DNA of 64,000 nt from VXYL01 sp965199945 (GTDB lineage Bacteria > Pseudomonadota > Gammaproteobacteria > Pseudomonadales > Azotimanducaceae). The stretch's first letter is position 1, and each line of letters opens with the position of its first letter. The notes under the pieces were generated by a model. That model saw only the letters and a list, made by a program, of their open reading frames with translations. It made no database searches and was not told where the DNA came from. Both the position numbers and the translations under genes were made by a program. The DNA lies in contig OZ241354.1 of the NCBI GenBank assembly GCA_965199945.1, positions 186,001 through 250,000 on the forward strand, given 5' to 3'. Below, one piece after another: positions 27,062 to 36,387 of this stretch.

Positions 27062-27100
27062 CAACGCCCGCCTGGCGAGACGGGCGGCAAGGAGAACGCA

Positions 27101-28114
27101 ATGAAGGACTTCGGCGGCAAACTGGCGGTGATCACCGGCGGCGGAACGGGCATGGGGCGGGCGCTGTGCCGGCAACTGGTCGCCGAAGGCTGCGACGTCG
27201 CCACCTGCGACGTGCTCGACGACAACCTCGCCGAAACCAAGCGGCTGTGCGAGCAGGTTGCCGCCCAAGGGCGCATCGTCAGCATCCACCACTGCGACGT
27301 GGCGGACGAAGACCAAGTGGCCGAGTTCCGCGACGCGGTGAAGTCCCAACACGACGCAGACCACATCGACTTGCTGTTCAACAACGCCGGCATCGGCGGC
27401 GGCGCCAGCTTCGTGAGCGGCGAACGCGACGAGTGGGAGCGCACGTTCGACATCTGCTGGTTCGGCGTCTACTACTGCGCCCGCGCCTTCATGCCGCTGC
27501 TGTTCGCCAGCAAGGACGCGCACATGGTGAACACGAGCAGCGTCAACGGCTTCTGGGCGACCTTGGGCCCGCACAGCGCCCACTCGGCCTACAGCGCCGC
27601 CAAGTTCGCGGTGAAGGGATTCAGCGAAGCGCTGATTACCGATTTCGCCCGCAACGCGCCCCACGTCAAGGTTTCGGTGGTGATGCCCGGCCACATCGGC
27701 ACCTCCATCGCCATCAACTCGGGGCTCATCATGCGCGGCGAGGGAACGGGCGGAGAGAGCGGCAGGTCGGGCGAGGACCTCTCGCGCTGGCGCGAGCGCT
27801 ACGTCGCCATGGGCATGCTCGAAGAAGACGCCAGCGACGACCAACTGCGCGAGATGATCGCCGAGATGGGGCGCAGCTTCCGCGACAACGCGCCGACGAG
27901 CGCGGAACAGGCGGCCAGCATCATCCTCGACGGCGTGCGCGAAGAACGCTGGCGCATCCTCGTCGGCGACGATGCCCGCCGCTTGGACGAGATGGTGCGC
28001 GAGGCGCCGGAGGAAGCGTATACCGAAGCATTCATCGAACGACTGCGCGAGACCGCCGAGTGGAACATCGGCACGCGGGCATGGCAGCGGGGCAACCAGT
28101 CCGCGACGGACTGA
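27101..28114 (+). CDS. SDR family NAD(P)-dependent oxidoreductase
   Basis: A classical-type short-chain dehydrogenase/reductase of 337 residues, longer than the usual 250 because of an extended C-terminus. The cofactor motif is ITGGGTGMG (residues 11-19), NNAG is at 94-97, and the catalytic set is Ser146 or Ser147, Tyr164 and Lys168 (YSAAK). A strong AAGGAGA site precedes ATG 27101. It probably oxidises or reduces a hydroxy/keto group on the product of the upstream acyl-CoA dehydrogenase. Members with similar C-termini are annotated as 3-alpha/3-beta-type dehydrogenases, but the substrate is not evident. Confidence 0.9.
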   Translation: MKDFGGKLAVITGGGTGMGRALCRQLVAEGCDVATCDVLDDNLAETKRLCEQVAAQGRIVSIHHCDVADEDQVAEFRDAVKSQHDADHIDLLFNNAGIGGGASFVSGERDEWERTFDICWFGVYYCARAFMPLLFASKDAHMVNTSSVNGFWATLGPHSAHSAYSAAKFAVKGFSEALITDFARNAPHVKVSVVMPGHIGTSIAINSGLIMRGEGTGGESGRSGEDLSRWRERYVAMGMLEEDASDDQLREMIAEMGRSFRDNAPTSAEQAASIILDGVREERWRILVGDDARRLDEMVREAPEEAYTEAFIERLRETAEWNIGTRAWQRGNQSATD

Positions 28115-28201
28115 AGCGGTAGCCCAAGAAGGGCGACGACCGCGCGTGACGCAAGGGGAACGAACGAGCGCTCACGAAGCTCCCGTCCCGCGCGCACCGG
28201 T

Positions 28202-30154
28202 TCACTCTAGGCCGTCTACGTCGATTCGCTCGCTCCACTCGCGGTCTTCCCCCGGCACGTATTGGCCAGTGTGGATGGCCACCAGCTCGTAGCGTGGCGG
28301 CCGCTGGGGTACGGCACAAGGCGGCTGGATGCAGATTGGAAGAATGCGTACCGCGGCGCAGCGCCCGCCGCCGCGAAGACCGAACGTCTCAAAGGTGAAA
28401 TCGAGGTTGTCGTAGCCGTGCGGCCGACGACGTGGGTGCAGGTCGCCAATGTCGGCGGGGTAGAGGTGAAGGAAGAACGGAGCGTCGACGTCCCCGGCGT
28501 CGCATTCCTCTTTGACGTAGACCAGCCGGTCTTCGTCCAAGTACACATCGAAGGCGGCGCTGGCGATTGGCCGCATGTTATCGACGCTCGCGATCACCTC
28601 GTCGACCGCTCTCGAATTGAACGTCGTCAAGTACCAGGAGACGGCCCCCGCAACGACGAGCAGCCCGAGCATGAGCGCCGAGAGCTTGCGCGCCGTCGCC
28701 GGCGACATTCGCCAGTGCGTCGTCCGCAGGGACAGGAGGAGGCAGGACAAGCACAGGGCGAAGGGAACGAACACGTACCTCGCAGTCCGATAGTGGATGT
28801 CGTCCATGACCAGGAACGTCAAAGAACAGCTCGACAAGAGGCCGACGATCCACAGAGCGCCCCAGAGCAGACCGGCGCGTTCCCGGCGCGCCTCGAAGAT
28901 TGCGAGGCCGAGGGAGGCCGCCAACGCGGATGCCGCGACGAACGTCGGCACGACGCCCGACGGCCACGAACTCGGCCAATACGCGGCCGAACTCGGCCAA
29001 TACGCGGCGTAGAAGGAATCGAGGTAAACCAGCGGATGCGATGTCGAGCCTTCCGACGCACCCCTGGCGGACTCCTCGACAGTGCCCACCAATCCGTTCC
29101 AGAAGACTCTCCACACGCCTTTGAAGAACATGGCCTTGACCATCTGTCCAAGGGCGTAGCAGAGCACGATGCCGGCGCCGTAGAGGACGACGCACAACGC
29201 CGCTCTCCTCGTCCTCTCGGCCGCGTTCAGGGCGTCGCAGCCGAACCAGACCACCATCCCGATCCAAGTAACGGCAAGGAACGTGTGTCCGTCACCCAGC
29301 CACAGGTAGGAGGACACCGTTCCCGCAGCGAAGCAGTAGACCGGCACGACGATGCCGGCCCATGCGTACCTCCTCTTGTGTTCGCCCTCCGCGGCGCTTC
29401 CAACGCCAAAGCACGTGAGGCGCTCGAGGCGTACGAGAAGGGCAAGGCCAGCCGCGAACAGCACCGTCCACAAGTAGGGCAAGCCGTTTGCGACGCCCGC
29501 CCAGTATTCGATGCCCGAGAAGAAGGCGCCGAACGCGAGCAAGGGCGCGCCTAGCAAGAGCATCTTCGGAGAGAGCAGAAGCAGGGAAATCGCCAGCAGC
29601 CCGTAGGCGGCGTAGGTCCCGATCCGTGTGAGATTCCGAATCTCGTGGACGGAGCCGTAGCGCAGGGCGATCGCGTAGAGCGCCTTGCCTCCCCACCAGT
29701 AGCGAGTCAACAGAATGCGCTTCGGGATCTCGGCGCCGTTCGCCGCGGCTTCAAGCTGGCTGCAAGTGGTGCCGGTCTCTCTATGGAGAGTCATCAACAG
29801 CACCGCGTTGCGGAGGGCGTTCTCTTCGTGAGGGGTTCCCCCCGCGCCGCTGGCTTGCCTTGCTCCCGCCAATGCGGCCGACGACATCATGCAGTGCTCG
29901 AGGGTGGCCTTGTAGCCGTTGGCATGGCCCGGGTCTGGACGATCCGACTCGAAGTCCGCTTTGAGCCGCTGCGCGGCCAGGTCGTAGGGAAGCTGGTTGC
30001 CGAGGTGATGCAGCAGGAAGAAGAGCGCCGTGGCGAGAACGGCGACGGCCGCGCATGACGACGCGAGTACGAACGGGCGGACGCCCGGCCCGTGGCCCGC
30101 CATATGGTGTTCGTTGGCTGCGGCGTTTCCTGTTGTCGCTTGCTCGTCGGCCAT
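28202..30154 (-). CDS. polytopic membrane protein of unknown function
   Basis: A 650-residue protein with about 11-13 predicted membrane helices, starting after a hydrophilic His-rich lead (MADEQATTGNAAANEHHMAG). An extramembrane loop of about 130 residues after the first helix contains two Cys (EHCMMSS and TTCSQLE). The C-terminal 130 residues are soluble and Cys-containing (CDAGDVD, GRCAAVR, CIQPPC). I do not recognise the family; the layout resembles GT-C-like or O-antigen-type membrane enzymes but no catalytic motif is convincing. A 21-base in-frame duplication produces the repeat AAYWPSSAAYWPSS. It stands alone between convergent neighbours. Confidence 0.75.
   Translation of the reverse strand: MADEQATTGNAAANEHHMAGHGPGVRPFVLASSCAAVAVLATALFFLLHHLGNQLPYDLAAQRLKADFESDRPDPGHANGYKATLEHCMMSSAALAGARQASGAGGTPHEENALRNAVLLMTLHRETGTTCSQLEAAANGAEIPKRILLTRYWWGGKALYAIALRYGSVHEIRNLTRIGTYAAYGLLAISLLLLSPKMLLLGAPLLAFGAFFSGIEYWAGVANGLPYLWTVLFAAGLALLVRLERLTCFGVGSAAEGEHKRRYAWAGIVVPVYCFAAGTVSSYLWLGDGHTFLAVTWIGMVVWFGCDALNAAERTRRAALCVVLYGAGIVLCYALGQMVKAMFFKGVWRVFWNGLVGTVEESARGASEGSTSHPLVYLDSFYAAYWPSSAAYWPSSWPSGVVPTFVAASALAASLGLAIFEARRERAGLLWGALWIVGLLSSCSLTFLVMDDIHYRTARYVFVPFALCLSCLLLSLRTTHWRMSPATARKLSALMLGLLVVAGAVSWYLTTFNSRAVDEVIASVDNMRPIASAAFDVYLDEDRLVYVKEECDAGDVDAPFFLHLYPADIGDLHPRRRPHGYDNLDFTFETFGLRGGGRCAAVRILPICIQPPCAVPQRPPRYELVAIHTGQYVPGEDREWSERIDVDGLE
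28968..29009 (-). repeat. 21-bp perfect tandem duplication in membrane protein gene
   Basis: Two adjacent 21-base copies (GAACTCGGCCAATACGCGGC plus one variable base) lie within the polytopic membrane protein gene and encode AAYWPSS twice. The frame is kept. This looks like recent slippage in an extramembrane loop. Confidence 0.75.
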
Positions 30155-30276
30155 CGCCGAACCTAGACGGTCAGGCCCTCACGGTCGCGCAACTGCGTAG
30201 TCCACCGCATCCCCATTCCCGAAGGCGTTCAGCGAGATCGATCAGGTGTTCGATTCTGGAACATCCATGCTTCTAC

Positions 30277-31341
30277 CTAGCCTCGCGCGCCGAGTCCCAG
30301 CACCTCGCGGTTGCCGGCGTCGTCGCTGCCGGACGACGCGAAGTCGTCGAACGCCTTGTCGGTGACGCGGATGATGTGCTCGCGGATGAACTGCGCCCCT
30401 TCCCGCGCGCCGTCTTCCTGATGCTTCAGACAGCACTCCCACTCCAACACCGCCCAGCCGTCGAAATCATGGCCGGCGAGCTTCGAGAAGATGGAGCGGA
30501 AGTCGATCTGGCCGTCGCCGAGGCTGCGGAAGCGCCCGGGCCTACGCAGCCAATCCTGATAGCCGCCGTAGACGCCGGCGCGTCCGGTGGGATTGAACTC
30601 GGCGTCCTTCACGTGAAACATCTTGATGCGCTCGTGGTAGATGTCGATGAACGCCAGATAGTCGAGCTGCTGCAGGATGAAGTGGCTCGGGTCGTAGAGG
30701 ATGTTGGCGCGCGGGTGGCCCTGCACTTCCTCCAAGAAGCGCTCGAAGGTCACGCCGTCGTGCAGATCTTCCCCGGGATGGATCTCGTAGCAGCAGTCCA
30801 CGCCGTTCTCCTCGAAGACGTCGAGGATCGGCCGCCAGCGGGCGGCGAGTTCCTGAAAGCCGGTGTCCACGAGGCCGCCGGGGCGTTGCGGCCACGGATA
30901 CATCATCGGCCACAGCAGCGCGCCGGAAAACGTGACGTGCGAATCGAGGCCCAGGTTGCGGCTCGCCTTGGCCGCGAGCTTCACTTGTTCGATCGCCCAC
31001 GCCGTGCGCTCGGCCGGCTTGCCGTGCAGATGCGCCGGCGCGAAGCCGTCGAAGAGCTTGTCGTAGGCGGGATGGACGGCCACCAGCTGGCCTTCGAGGT
31101 GGGTGGAGAGCTCGGTGATCTCCACGCCGCACGCCCGCACCCGGCCGGCCAGTTCGTCGCAGTAGTCCTTGCTCTCGGCGGCCTTGGCGACATCGACGAA
31201 GGCCGGATTGCCGATCGGCACCTGGATGCCGACGAAGCCGAGATTCGCCGCCCACCTGGCCATGGACTCGATGTTGTCGAACGGATCCTCGTCGGCCATG
31301 AACTGGGCGAGAAAGATCGCCGGGCCCTTGAGCGTCTTCAT
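30277..31341 (-). CDS. sugar phosphate isomerase/epimerase (AP endonuclease 2-type TIM barrel)
   Basis: A xylose-isomerase-like TIM-barrel protein of 354 residues. Metal-ligand positions are recognisable in CCYEIHPGEDLHDG (Glu and His), NILYDPSHFILQQLD (Asp, His) and IKMFHVKDAEFNP (His, Asp), with a final Glu in WAVLEWECC. These enzymes isomerise or epimerise sugars, sugar acids or inositol derivatives. A strong GGAGGAG site precedes ATG 31341. It lies 28 bases downstream of a Gfo/Idh/MocA oxidoreductase, and such pairs usually work on the same oxidised sugar or inositol. Confidence 0.89.
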   Translation of the reverse strand: MKTLKGPAIFLAQFMADEDPFDNIESMARWAANLGFVGIQVPIGNPAFVDVAKAAESKDYCDELAGRVRACGVEITELSTHLEGQLVAVHPAYDKLFDGFAPAHLHGKPAERTAWAIEQVKLAAKASRNLGLDSHVTFSGALLWPMMYPWPQRPGGLVDTGFQELAARWRPILDVFEENGVDCCYEIHPGEDLHDGVTFERFLEEVQGHPRANILYDPSHFILQQLDYLAFIDIYHERIKMFHVKDAEFNPTGRAGVYGGYQDWLRRPGRFRSLGDGQIDFRSIFSKLAGHDFDGWAVLEWECCLKHQEDGAREGAQFIREHIIRVTDKAFDDFASSGSDDAGNREVLGLGARG

Positions 31342-31369
31342 GCTTGCTCCTCCGCTGACGAACAGTTGT

Positions 31370-32548
31370 TCAGTTTCCCATGCGGTGAGGAACTTCGGGG
31401 AAGTCCTTCCACTGTGCGCCGGCCTCGGCGCTGGCCACCACGGTTTCGATGAACGCCATGCCGCGCACGCCGTCGGCGATGGTCGGAAAATCGAGGCTCT
31501 CCGCGCTCGGCGCCCGACCCGCCCGTTTCGCTTCCAAGGCATCGGCGAAGTTGCGGTAGAGCAGTGCGAAGGCTTCGAGGAATCCTTCGGGATGGCCAGC
31601 GGGCAGTCTGGTCGCGCCCGTCGACGCGCCGCCCACGCCCGGGCCGCCGGTGCGCCGGGTTTCGCAAGGGCGATCCGGCCAGCGCACCAGCAGCGAGTTC
31701 GGTTCCATCTGGTTCCATTCCAAGCCGCCGGCTTCGCCGTAGATGCGCAGCTTCAGGCCGTTCTCCTCCCCGACGGCGATTTGGCTCGCCATCAGCACGC
31801 CCCTTGCGCCCCCCGCGAAACGCAGCAGCACGTTGCCGTCGTCTTCCAGGCGGCGCCCCGGCACGAAGGTGGTGAGATCCGCGCACAGCGACTCGATCCG
31901 CAGGCCGGTCACGTACTCGACGAGGTTCTCGCCGTGGGTGCCGATGTCGCCCATGCAGCCGGCGGCGCCGGAACGCGCCGGATCGGTGCGCCACTCGGCC
32001 TGCTTGTTGCCGGCGGCTTCTTCGGGCTCGGCGAGCCAGCCCTGGATGTACTCCACGATCACGCGCCGAACGTCGCCGAAGGCGCCCGAACGCACGAGGT
32101 GGCGCGCCTCCTTCACCATCGGATAGCCGGTGTAGTTGTGCGTGAGGCCGAACAGCAGATCCTTGCGCTCGACGATGGCCGCCAGTTCCTTCGCCTGGGC
32201 GAGGTCGAAGGTGACGGGCTTGTCGGACATCACATGGAAGCCCGCCTCCAGGGCCGCCTTGGCGATTGGAAAGTGGGTGTGGTTGGGCGTGGCGACCACC
32301 ACGAAGTCCATGCGCTCCTCGGCTGGCCGCGCCGCCTCGGCGGCAAGCATGTCGTCCACGCTGCCGTAGCTCCGTTCGGCGTCGATGCCGTAGAGCGCCG
32401 GGCCGGCGCGCCGGCTCTTCGCGGGATCGCTCGAGAAGGCCCCGCAGGTCAGCGCACAACGGCCATCGAGTTCCGCCGCCATGCGATGAACGGCGCCGAT
32501 GAACGCCCCCTCGCCGCCGCCGACCAGCCCCATTTGCAGCTTCGCCAT
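31370..32548 (-). CDS. Gfo/Idh/MocA family oxidoreductase
   Basis: An NAD(P)-dependent oxidoreductase of 392 residues. The N-terminal Rossmann fold begins MGLVGGGEGAFIGAVHR, and the cofactor-domain signature VVVATPNHTHFPIAKAALEA with VMSDKPVTFDLAQA includes the catalytic Lys in DKP. The C-terminal sheet domain includes GCMGDIGTHGENLVEYVTG, the His of which is usual at the active site. ATG 32548 follows a GGGGAGGAG run. It forms an operon with the downstream TIM-barrel isomerase. Likely substrates are inositols or sugar derivatives. Confidence 0.92.
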   Translation of the reverse strand: MAKLQMGLVGGGEGAFIGAVHRMAAELDGRCALTCGAFSSDPAKSRRAGPALYGIDAERSYGSVDDMLAAEAARPAEERMDFVVVATPNHTHFPIAKAALEAGFHVMSDKPVTFDLAQAKELAAIVERKDLLFGLTHNYTGYPMVKEARHLVRSGAFGDVRRVIVEYIQGWLAEPEEAAGNKQAEWRTDPARSGAAGCMGDIGTHGENLVEYVTGLRIESLCADLTTFVPGRRLEDDGNVLLRFAGGARGVLMASQIAVGEENGLKLRIYGEAGGLEWNQMEPNSLLVRWPDRPCETRRTGGPGVGGASTGATRLPAGHPEGFLEAFALLYRNFADALEAKRAGRAPSAESLDFPTIADGVRGMAFIETVVASAEAGAQWKDFPEVPHRMGN

Positions 32549-32793
32549 CCGCTCCTCCCCTCGGCGACCGCTTGAAGTGTCCGCCGCTCTTCTCGACCGC
32601 TCGGCGGGCAAACCGCCGAGAGCCAGTGTCTTGTGCGCATTGAACGCGGCAAGCGCGGCTGTGGTCAAGCAGTCGTGCGGACTCGGCGCCCTCGGGACAC
32701 CCGATTTTCCGAGGCCGACGTCGTCCAAGACGTCAGAGCTTCTTTCTACGCAAACTCGTGCCCATTGTGGAGGTCGCCGCTGCTCAACACGCC

Positions 32794-33576
32794 CTAGAAG
32801 CGCCGCACGATCCGCAGCGCCGCTTCGATCTCGTCGCCCTCCACCGTGGAAGGGATGACGACGCCGCCCTCGAACAGGCGATCCCAGCTCTTGCGCCGGA
32901 AGTCCGTGCGCCGCACCTCCAGCTGTGCGGCGTAGCGTTCGCTCAACTGCCGCTCCAGGCCGACGCCCACGGTCCACGCGCGCAGGGTCCTCTCCACCGT
33001 CTCCGTGAAGCTGGCGAGGGGAGTCGGCGGGCACAGGAGTTCGGGGCCCGGGCAGCCGGTCTCGGTGATGGAGAACTCGGCCGCCACGCTGCGCAGTCCG
33101 GCCAGCGCGTACAGGTCGATGGGCGACGGCCCCAGCAGGCCGCCGAGCTTCACGGAGAGGCCGTAGCTCGATTTGCGCTTGAGCCACCAGTCTTCCGGCC
33201 AGGTGTCCAGCCACGTGTAGCCGGTGCCCTCGAGGTGTCCGTTGAGCTTGCTTGGATGCGCGGCGCCGTCCACTTCGACGCTCAAGTGCAGCCGGCTCAA
33301 TGGCAGGGGCAGGCGGTAGCCGGCGAAGGCCGCGAGGGTCGGCAGCAGGTGGTCGGCTGCGCTCTCGGCGCTGGTGAACGTGCCGGCTGCGCGGCTTTCC
33401 GGCGTGAAGACCGTCTTGCCGTAGCTGAACTGCTGGCTGTCCAAGGATGCGCCGATGCCCATGTACAGGCCGCCGTCGTCGGCCTGTACGGCAATCGCGC
33501 AGAGTGCAAGCAGCGCCCCGGCAAGGCGTCCGGCGATCTGGGATGCCTTTGGGCGCGTCGTCACCATCCGGCTCAT
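32794..33576 (-). CDS. outer-membrane beta-barrel protein
   Basis: A 260-residue exported protein with a signal peptide (about residues 1-31, ending ALCAIAVQADD). The mature part is made of alternating strands such as GLYMGIGASLDSQQFSYG, SVEVDGAAHPSKLNG and YAAQLEVRRTDFRRKSW, and ends in a terminal Phe (ALRIVRRF), as expected for an Omp barrel. The ATG at 33576 was chosen because GGAGG lies eight bases upstream; the in-frame ATGs at 33582 and 33591 overlap or precede that site. It diverges from the TonB-dependent receptor. Two Cys in GCPGPELLCPP may form a loop disulfide. No specific family is recognised. Confidence 0.8.
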   Translation of the reverse strand: MSRMVTTRPKASQIAGRLAGALLALCAIAVQADDGGLYMGIGASLDSQQFSYGKTVFTPESRAAGTFTSAESAADHLLPTLAAFAGYRLPLPLSRLHLSVEVDGAAHPSKLNGHLEGTGYTWLDTWPEDWWLKRKSSYGLSVKLGGLLGPSPIDLYALAGLRSVAAEFSITETGCPGPELLCPPTPLASFTETVERTLRAWTVGVGLERQLSERYAAQLEVRRTDFRRKSWDRLFEGGVVIPSTVEGDEIEAALRIVRRF

Positions 33577-33750
33577 CGGCATGACCTCCATGTTGGCATG
33601 CCGCCAGTGTAGCGCCGAATCGACTCGGGTTCGCAGTGCAGTTCCGACTCGGCAATGATAAGGTTCAGTGCCAACTCGACGAACCCGCGGCGGGTTGGCG
33701 GCGCTATGGGGGCGCCGACCGCCTGGCCGCCCAACTCGGGGCTTCTTGCC

Positions 33751-36048
33751 ATGCGTTTTCCGGGGCAGCGTTTTTCCTTTGCCGTCGTCTTCCCGTTCGT
33801 CTGCGCAGGCGCGCCGGCGGCCGCCCAGACCGAGCCGAGCGAAGTCGCGCGGCCGGGGCTGGTCGAGGTCATCGTCACCGCGGAGAAACGCGCCGAGAAC
33901 CTGCAGGAACTGTCCCAGGCCGTCTCCGTGGCGACGCCGGAGGATCTCGACGCCCGCAACATCCTCTCGTTCGTGGACTTCGCTTCGACGCTGCCTGGGG
34001 TCACGGTGGCCAAGAACGAAGGCTTCAAGACGGTCATCTCCATTCGCGGCATCGGCAACGAGGCGAACCAGAACGCCATCGCCAATCCGTCCGTCTCCTA
34101 CCACTTGGACGGCATCTACGTCGCTTCGCCCTTCGCGCTGCACAACGACTTCCTCGACGTCGAGCGCGTGGAGGTGCTGCGCGGGCCGCAGGGGACGCTG
34201 TTCGGGCAGAACTCCACCGGCGGGGCGATGAACGTCGTCACCACCGCGCCGGAGCCGACGGTCTTTTTCGGCACCGCCGACGTGACGCTTGGCAACTACG
34301 ATCTGATTCGCACCCGGGCATCGCTGAACATGCCGCTTGGCGACGACTTGGCGCTGCGCGCCTCGGCGTCCACGCATCGGCACTCGGGCTTCAGCCGCAA
34401 CGTCGTGCTCGACCAGGCGCTGGACCAAGCGGACAGCCAGGCCGCCCGGGCGCGGCTGTCGTGGACGCCGGGTTCCGGCCGGTTTCGCCTGCACATGACG
34501 GCGCAGGCGCACCGCGAAGACACCAATGGCGCAGCCCAGAAGGGCATCCTCGATCCCACCGCGGATCCGCGCGTGCTGGCGCAGGATTCACCCGGCCTGT
34601 TCGCCTTGGACACGGCCCTCTACAGCGTGGTGGCGGAGTGGGACTTCGCCTCGGTGACCTTGAAGTCGCTCACCAGCTATCAGGACGACGACATCACCGT
34701 GGTGCGCGACAACGACCGCAACGACTTGGCGTCGCTGCCGCCGTTCCGCCTGGTGCCGTCGGTGTTCGACCCGGAGATCAACCGCCAGCGCACGGTTACC
34801 CAGGAGTTCAATCTGGTCTCCGCCGCGGGCGGACGGTTCGATTGGGTGGCCGGCGTCTTCTACTTGGACACCGAAGTGGAAGTGAGCATCCGCGAATACC
34901 TGGACTTCGGCTTCGACGGCGTCTTCGATCCGGTCAGCGTGGCCGACGTGCGCGCCTACGCGTTCGGCGACTACGGCTTCATTTCGGACTCGGTGCCGGA
35001 ACGCGACTCGTTCTCCGTCTACGGCCAAGGCACGCTGTCGCTCACGGATTCGGTGCGCATGGTCGCCGGGGCGCGCCACACCGACGACGAGGTCTATTCG
35101 GCGGTGACCAACTTCTTCGGCCGCGCCGGCACGGCCATCCTGGCCACCGAGAGCAGTGCGCTCACCGGGCGCTTGGCGCTCGAAGTCGATGTGGGCGAGC
35201 AGGCCATGCTCTACGGCGCCTACACGCGCGGCTTCAAGCCGGGCGGCAGCAACCTCACCTACGGGCGCGAGGACGTCGTCGCGCCCATCGTCGTGCTGCC
35301 GACCTTCGAGGACGAAGCAATCGACGCCTGGGAACTCGGCTTGAAGGCGGATTTCGCAATGCGCGCAGTGCGCGTCAACGCCGCGCTGTTCCACTACGAC
35401 TACCGCAATCTCCAGTACCACGCCACCGATCCGGAGGTCTTCGAGGGCGGCGTGGGGAACATCCCGGCTGCCGAGAGCCGCGGCGCGGAGGTGGAAATCG
35501 AGAGCTTCGTCTCCGGGCGGCTCTCCTTGGGGGTTCGCCTGGCATGGCTGCAAACGGAGATCACCGAGAGCCATTTGGCGCTGGACAACGTGCGCTCGGA
35601 TGCCGCGACCAACGCGCTCTTGGCGGCCGGCGCTGCGCTCTTCGGCGACCGCATCCAGCAGGCGCGCGCCGCGGCGATTCGGGACGTGATGGGCAACGAG
35701 CTGGCGAAGACGCCGAAGTTCACCGGCGATGCGATGCTCACCTACCTCGGCGACGCCGGCGACTGGGGCGATTGGCGCTTGCGCCTGCAATACACCTACC
35801 GCAGCAGTTTCTGGCACCGCGTCTTCAACAATCCGGCGACCGACGTTGTCCCGAGCTATGCCGTGTGGAACCTGACCCTCGGCCTGCTGCCCAATCGTGC
35901 GGACTGGTACGCCGACCTCGTGGTCGCCAACGCCAGCGACGAAGCCGGCGTCAACGCCCGCTTCACGGACGTGTTCGGCGTCGGCGCGACCGGCGACGAG
36001 TTGATTCCGCCGCGCCAGGTAATGGTGCGCTGGGGATTGGATTTCTAG
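33751..36048 (+). CDS. TonB-dependent receptor
   Basis: An outer-membrane TonB-dependent receptor of 765 residues. The signal peptide (FAVVFPFVCAGAPAAAQ) is followed by a TonB-box-like VEVIVTAEKRAENLQE. The plug domain has PGVTVAKNEGFKTVISIRGI and VEVLRGPQGTLFGQNSTGGA. The 22-strand barrel ends in VMVRWGLDF. The N-terminal motif ITVTAxKRxxxLQ is typical of receptors for organic substrates as well as siderophores. It lies 33 bases upstream of soxD, so uptake of the substrate handled by the Sox proteins is a reasonable inference. ATG 33751 gives the signal peptide; the frame is open upstream. Confidence 0.92.
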   Translation: MRFPGQRFSFAVVFPFVCAGAPAAAQTEPSEVARPGLVEVIVTAEKRAENLQELSQAVSVATPEDLDARNILSFVDFASTLPGVTVAKNEGFKTVISIRGIGNEANQNAIANPSVSYHLDGIYVASPFALHNDFLDVERVEVLRGPQGTLFGQNSTGGAMNVVTTAPEPTVFFGTADVTLGNYDLIRTRASLNMPLGDDLALRASASTHRHSGFSRNVVLDQALDQADSQAARARLSWTPGSGRFRLHMTAQAHREDTNGAAQKGILDPTADPRVLAQDSPGLFALDTALYSVVAEWDFASVTLKSLTSYQDDDITVVRDNDRNDLASLPPFRLVPSVFDPEINRQRTVTQEFNLVSAAGGRFDWVAGVFYLDTEVEVSIREYLDFGFDGVFDPVSVADVRAYAFGDYGFISDSVPERDSFSVYGQGTLSLTDSVRMVAGARHTDDEVYSAVTNFFGRAGTAILATESSALTGRLALEVDVGEQAMLYGAYTRGFKPGGSNLTYGREDVVAPIVVLPTFEDEAIDAWELGLKADFAMRAVRVNAALFHYDYRNLQYHATDPEVFEGGVGNIPAAESRGAEVEIESFVSGRLSLGVRLAWLQTEITESHLALDNVRSDAATNALLAAGAALFGDRIQQARAAAIRDVMGNELAKTPKFTGDAMLTYLGDAGDWGDWRLRLQYTYRSSFWHRVFNNPATDVVPSYAVWNLTLGLLPNRADWYADLVVANASDEAGVNARFTDVFGVGATGDELIPPRQVMVRWGLDF

Positions 36049-36081
36049 GCCGCCGGCGGCGGTCGAGGGCGAGGCCAGGCC

Positions 36082-36363
36082 GTGTTGCAACTGCATTGCC
36101 CCTATTGCCGGGAACTGCGCGCCGAGGAGGAGTTCGCCTACGCCGGCGAAGCGCACATTCGCCGCCCGGCGGCGCCGTCCGAATTGAGCGACCGCAAATG
36201 GGGCGAATACCTGCACTTCCGCCGCAATCCGCGCGGCGCGCACCGCGAGATGTGGTTCCACGCCGCCGGTTGTCGGCGCTACTTCAACGCCCTGCGCGAC
36301 ACCGTGAGTTCCGAAGTCCTCAAGACCTACCGCCTCGACGACCCGCCCGACGCGGCGTCTTGA
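36082..36363 (+). CDS. soxD: sarcosine oxidase subunit delta
   Basis: A 93-residue zinc-binding subunit of heterotetrameric sarcosine oxidase. It begins LQLHCPYCRELRAEEEF with a CxxC pair, and later WFHAAGCRRYFNALRDT provides the His and Cys of the zinc site. The stretch WGEYLHFRRNPRGAHREMW is diagnostic of SoxD. It is the first gene of a soxD-soxA-soxG run and follows the TonB-dependent receptor by 33 bases. In known operons soxB precedes soxD; it is missing here. Confidence 0.93.
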   Translation: MLQLHCPYCRELRAEEEFAYAGEAHIRRPAAPSELSDRKWGEYLHFRRNPRGAHREMWFHAAGCRRYFNALRDTVSSEVLKTYRLDDPPDAAS

Positions 36364-36387
36364 GTCCGCGCTGGCTGCGGGCTCGGC

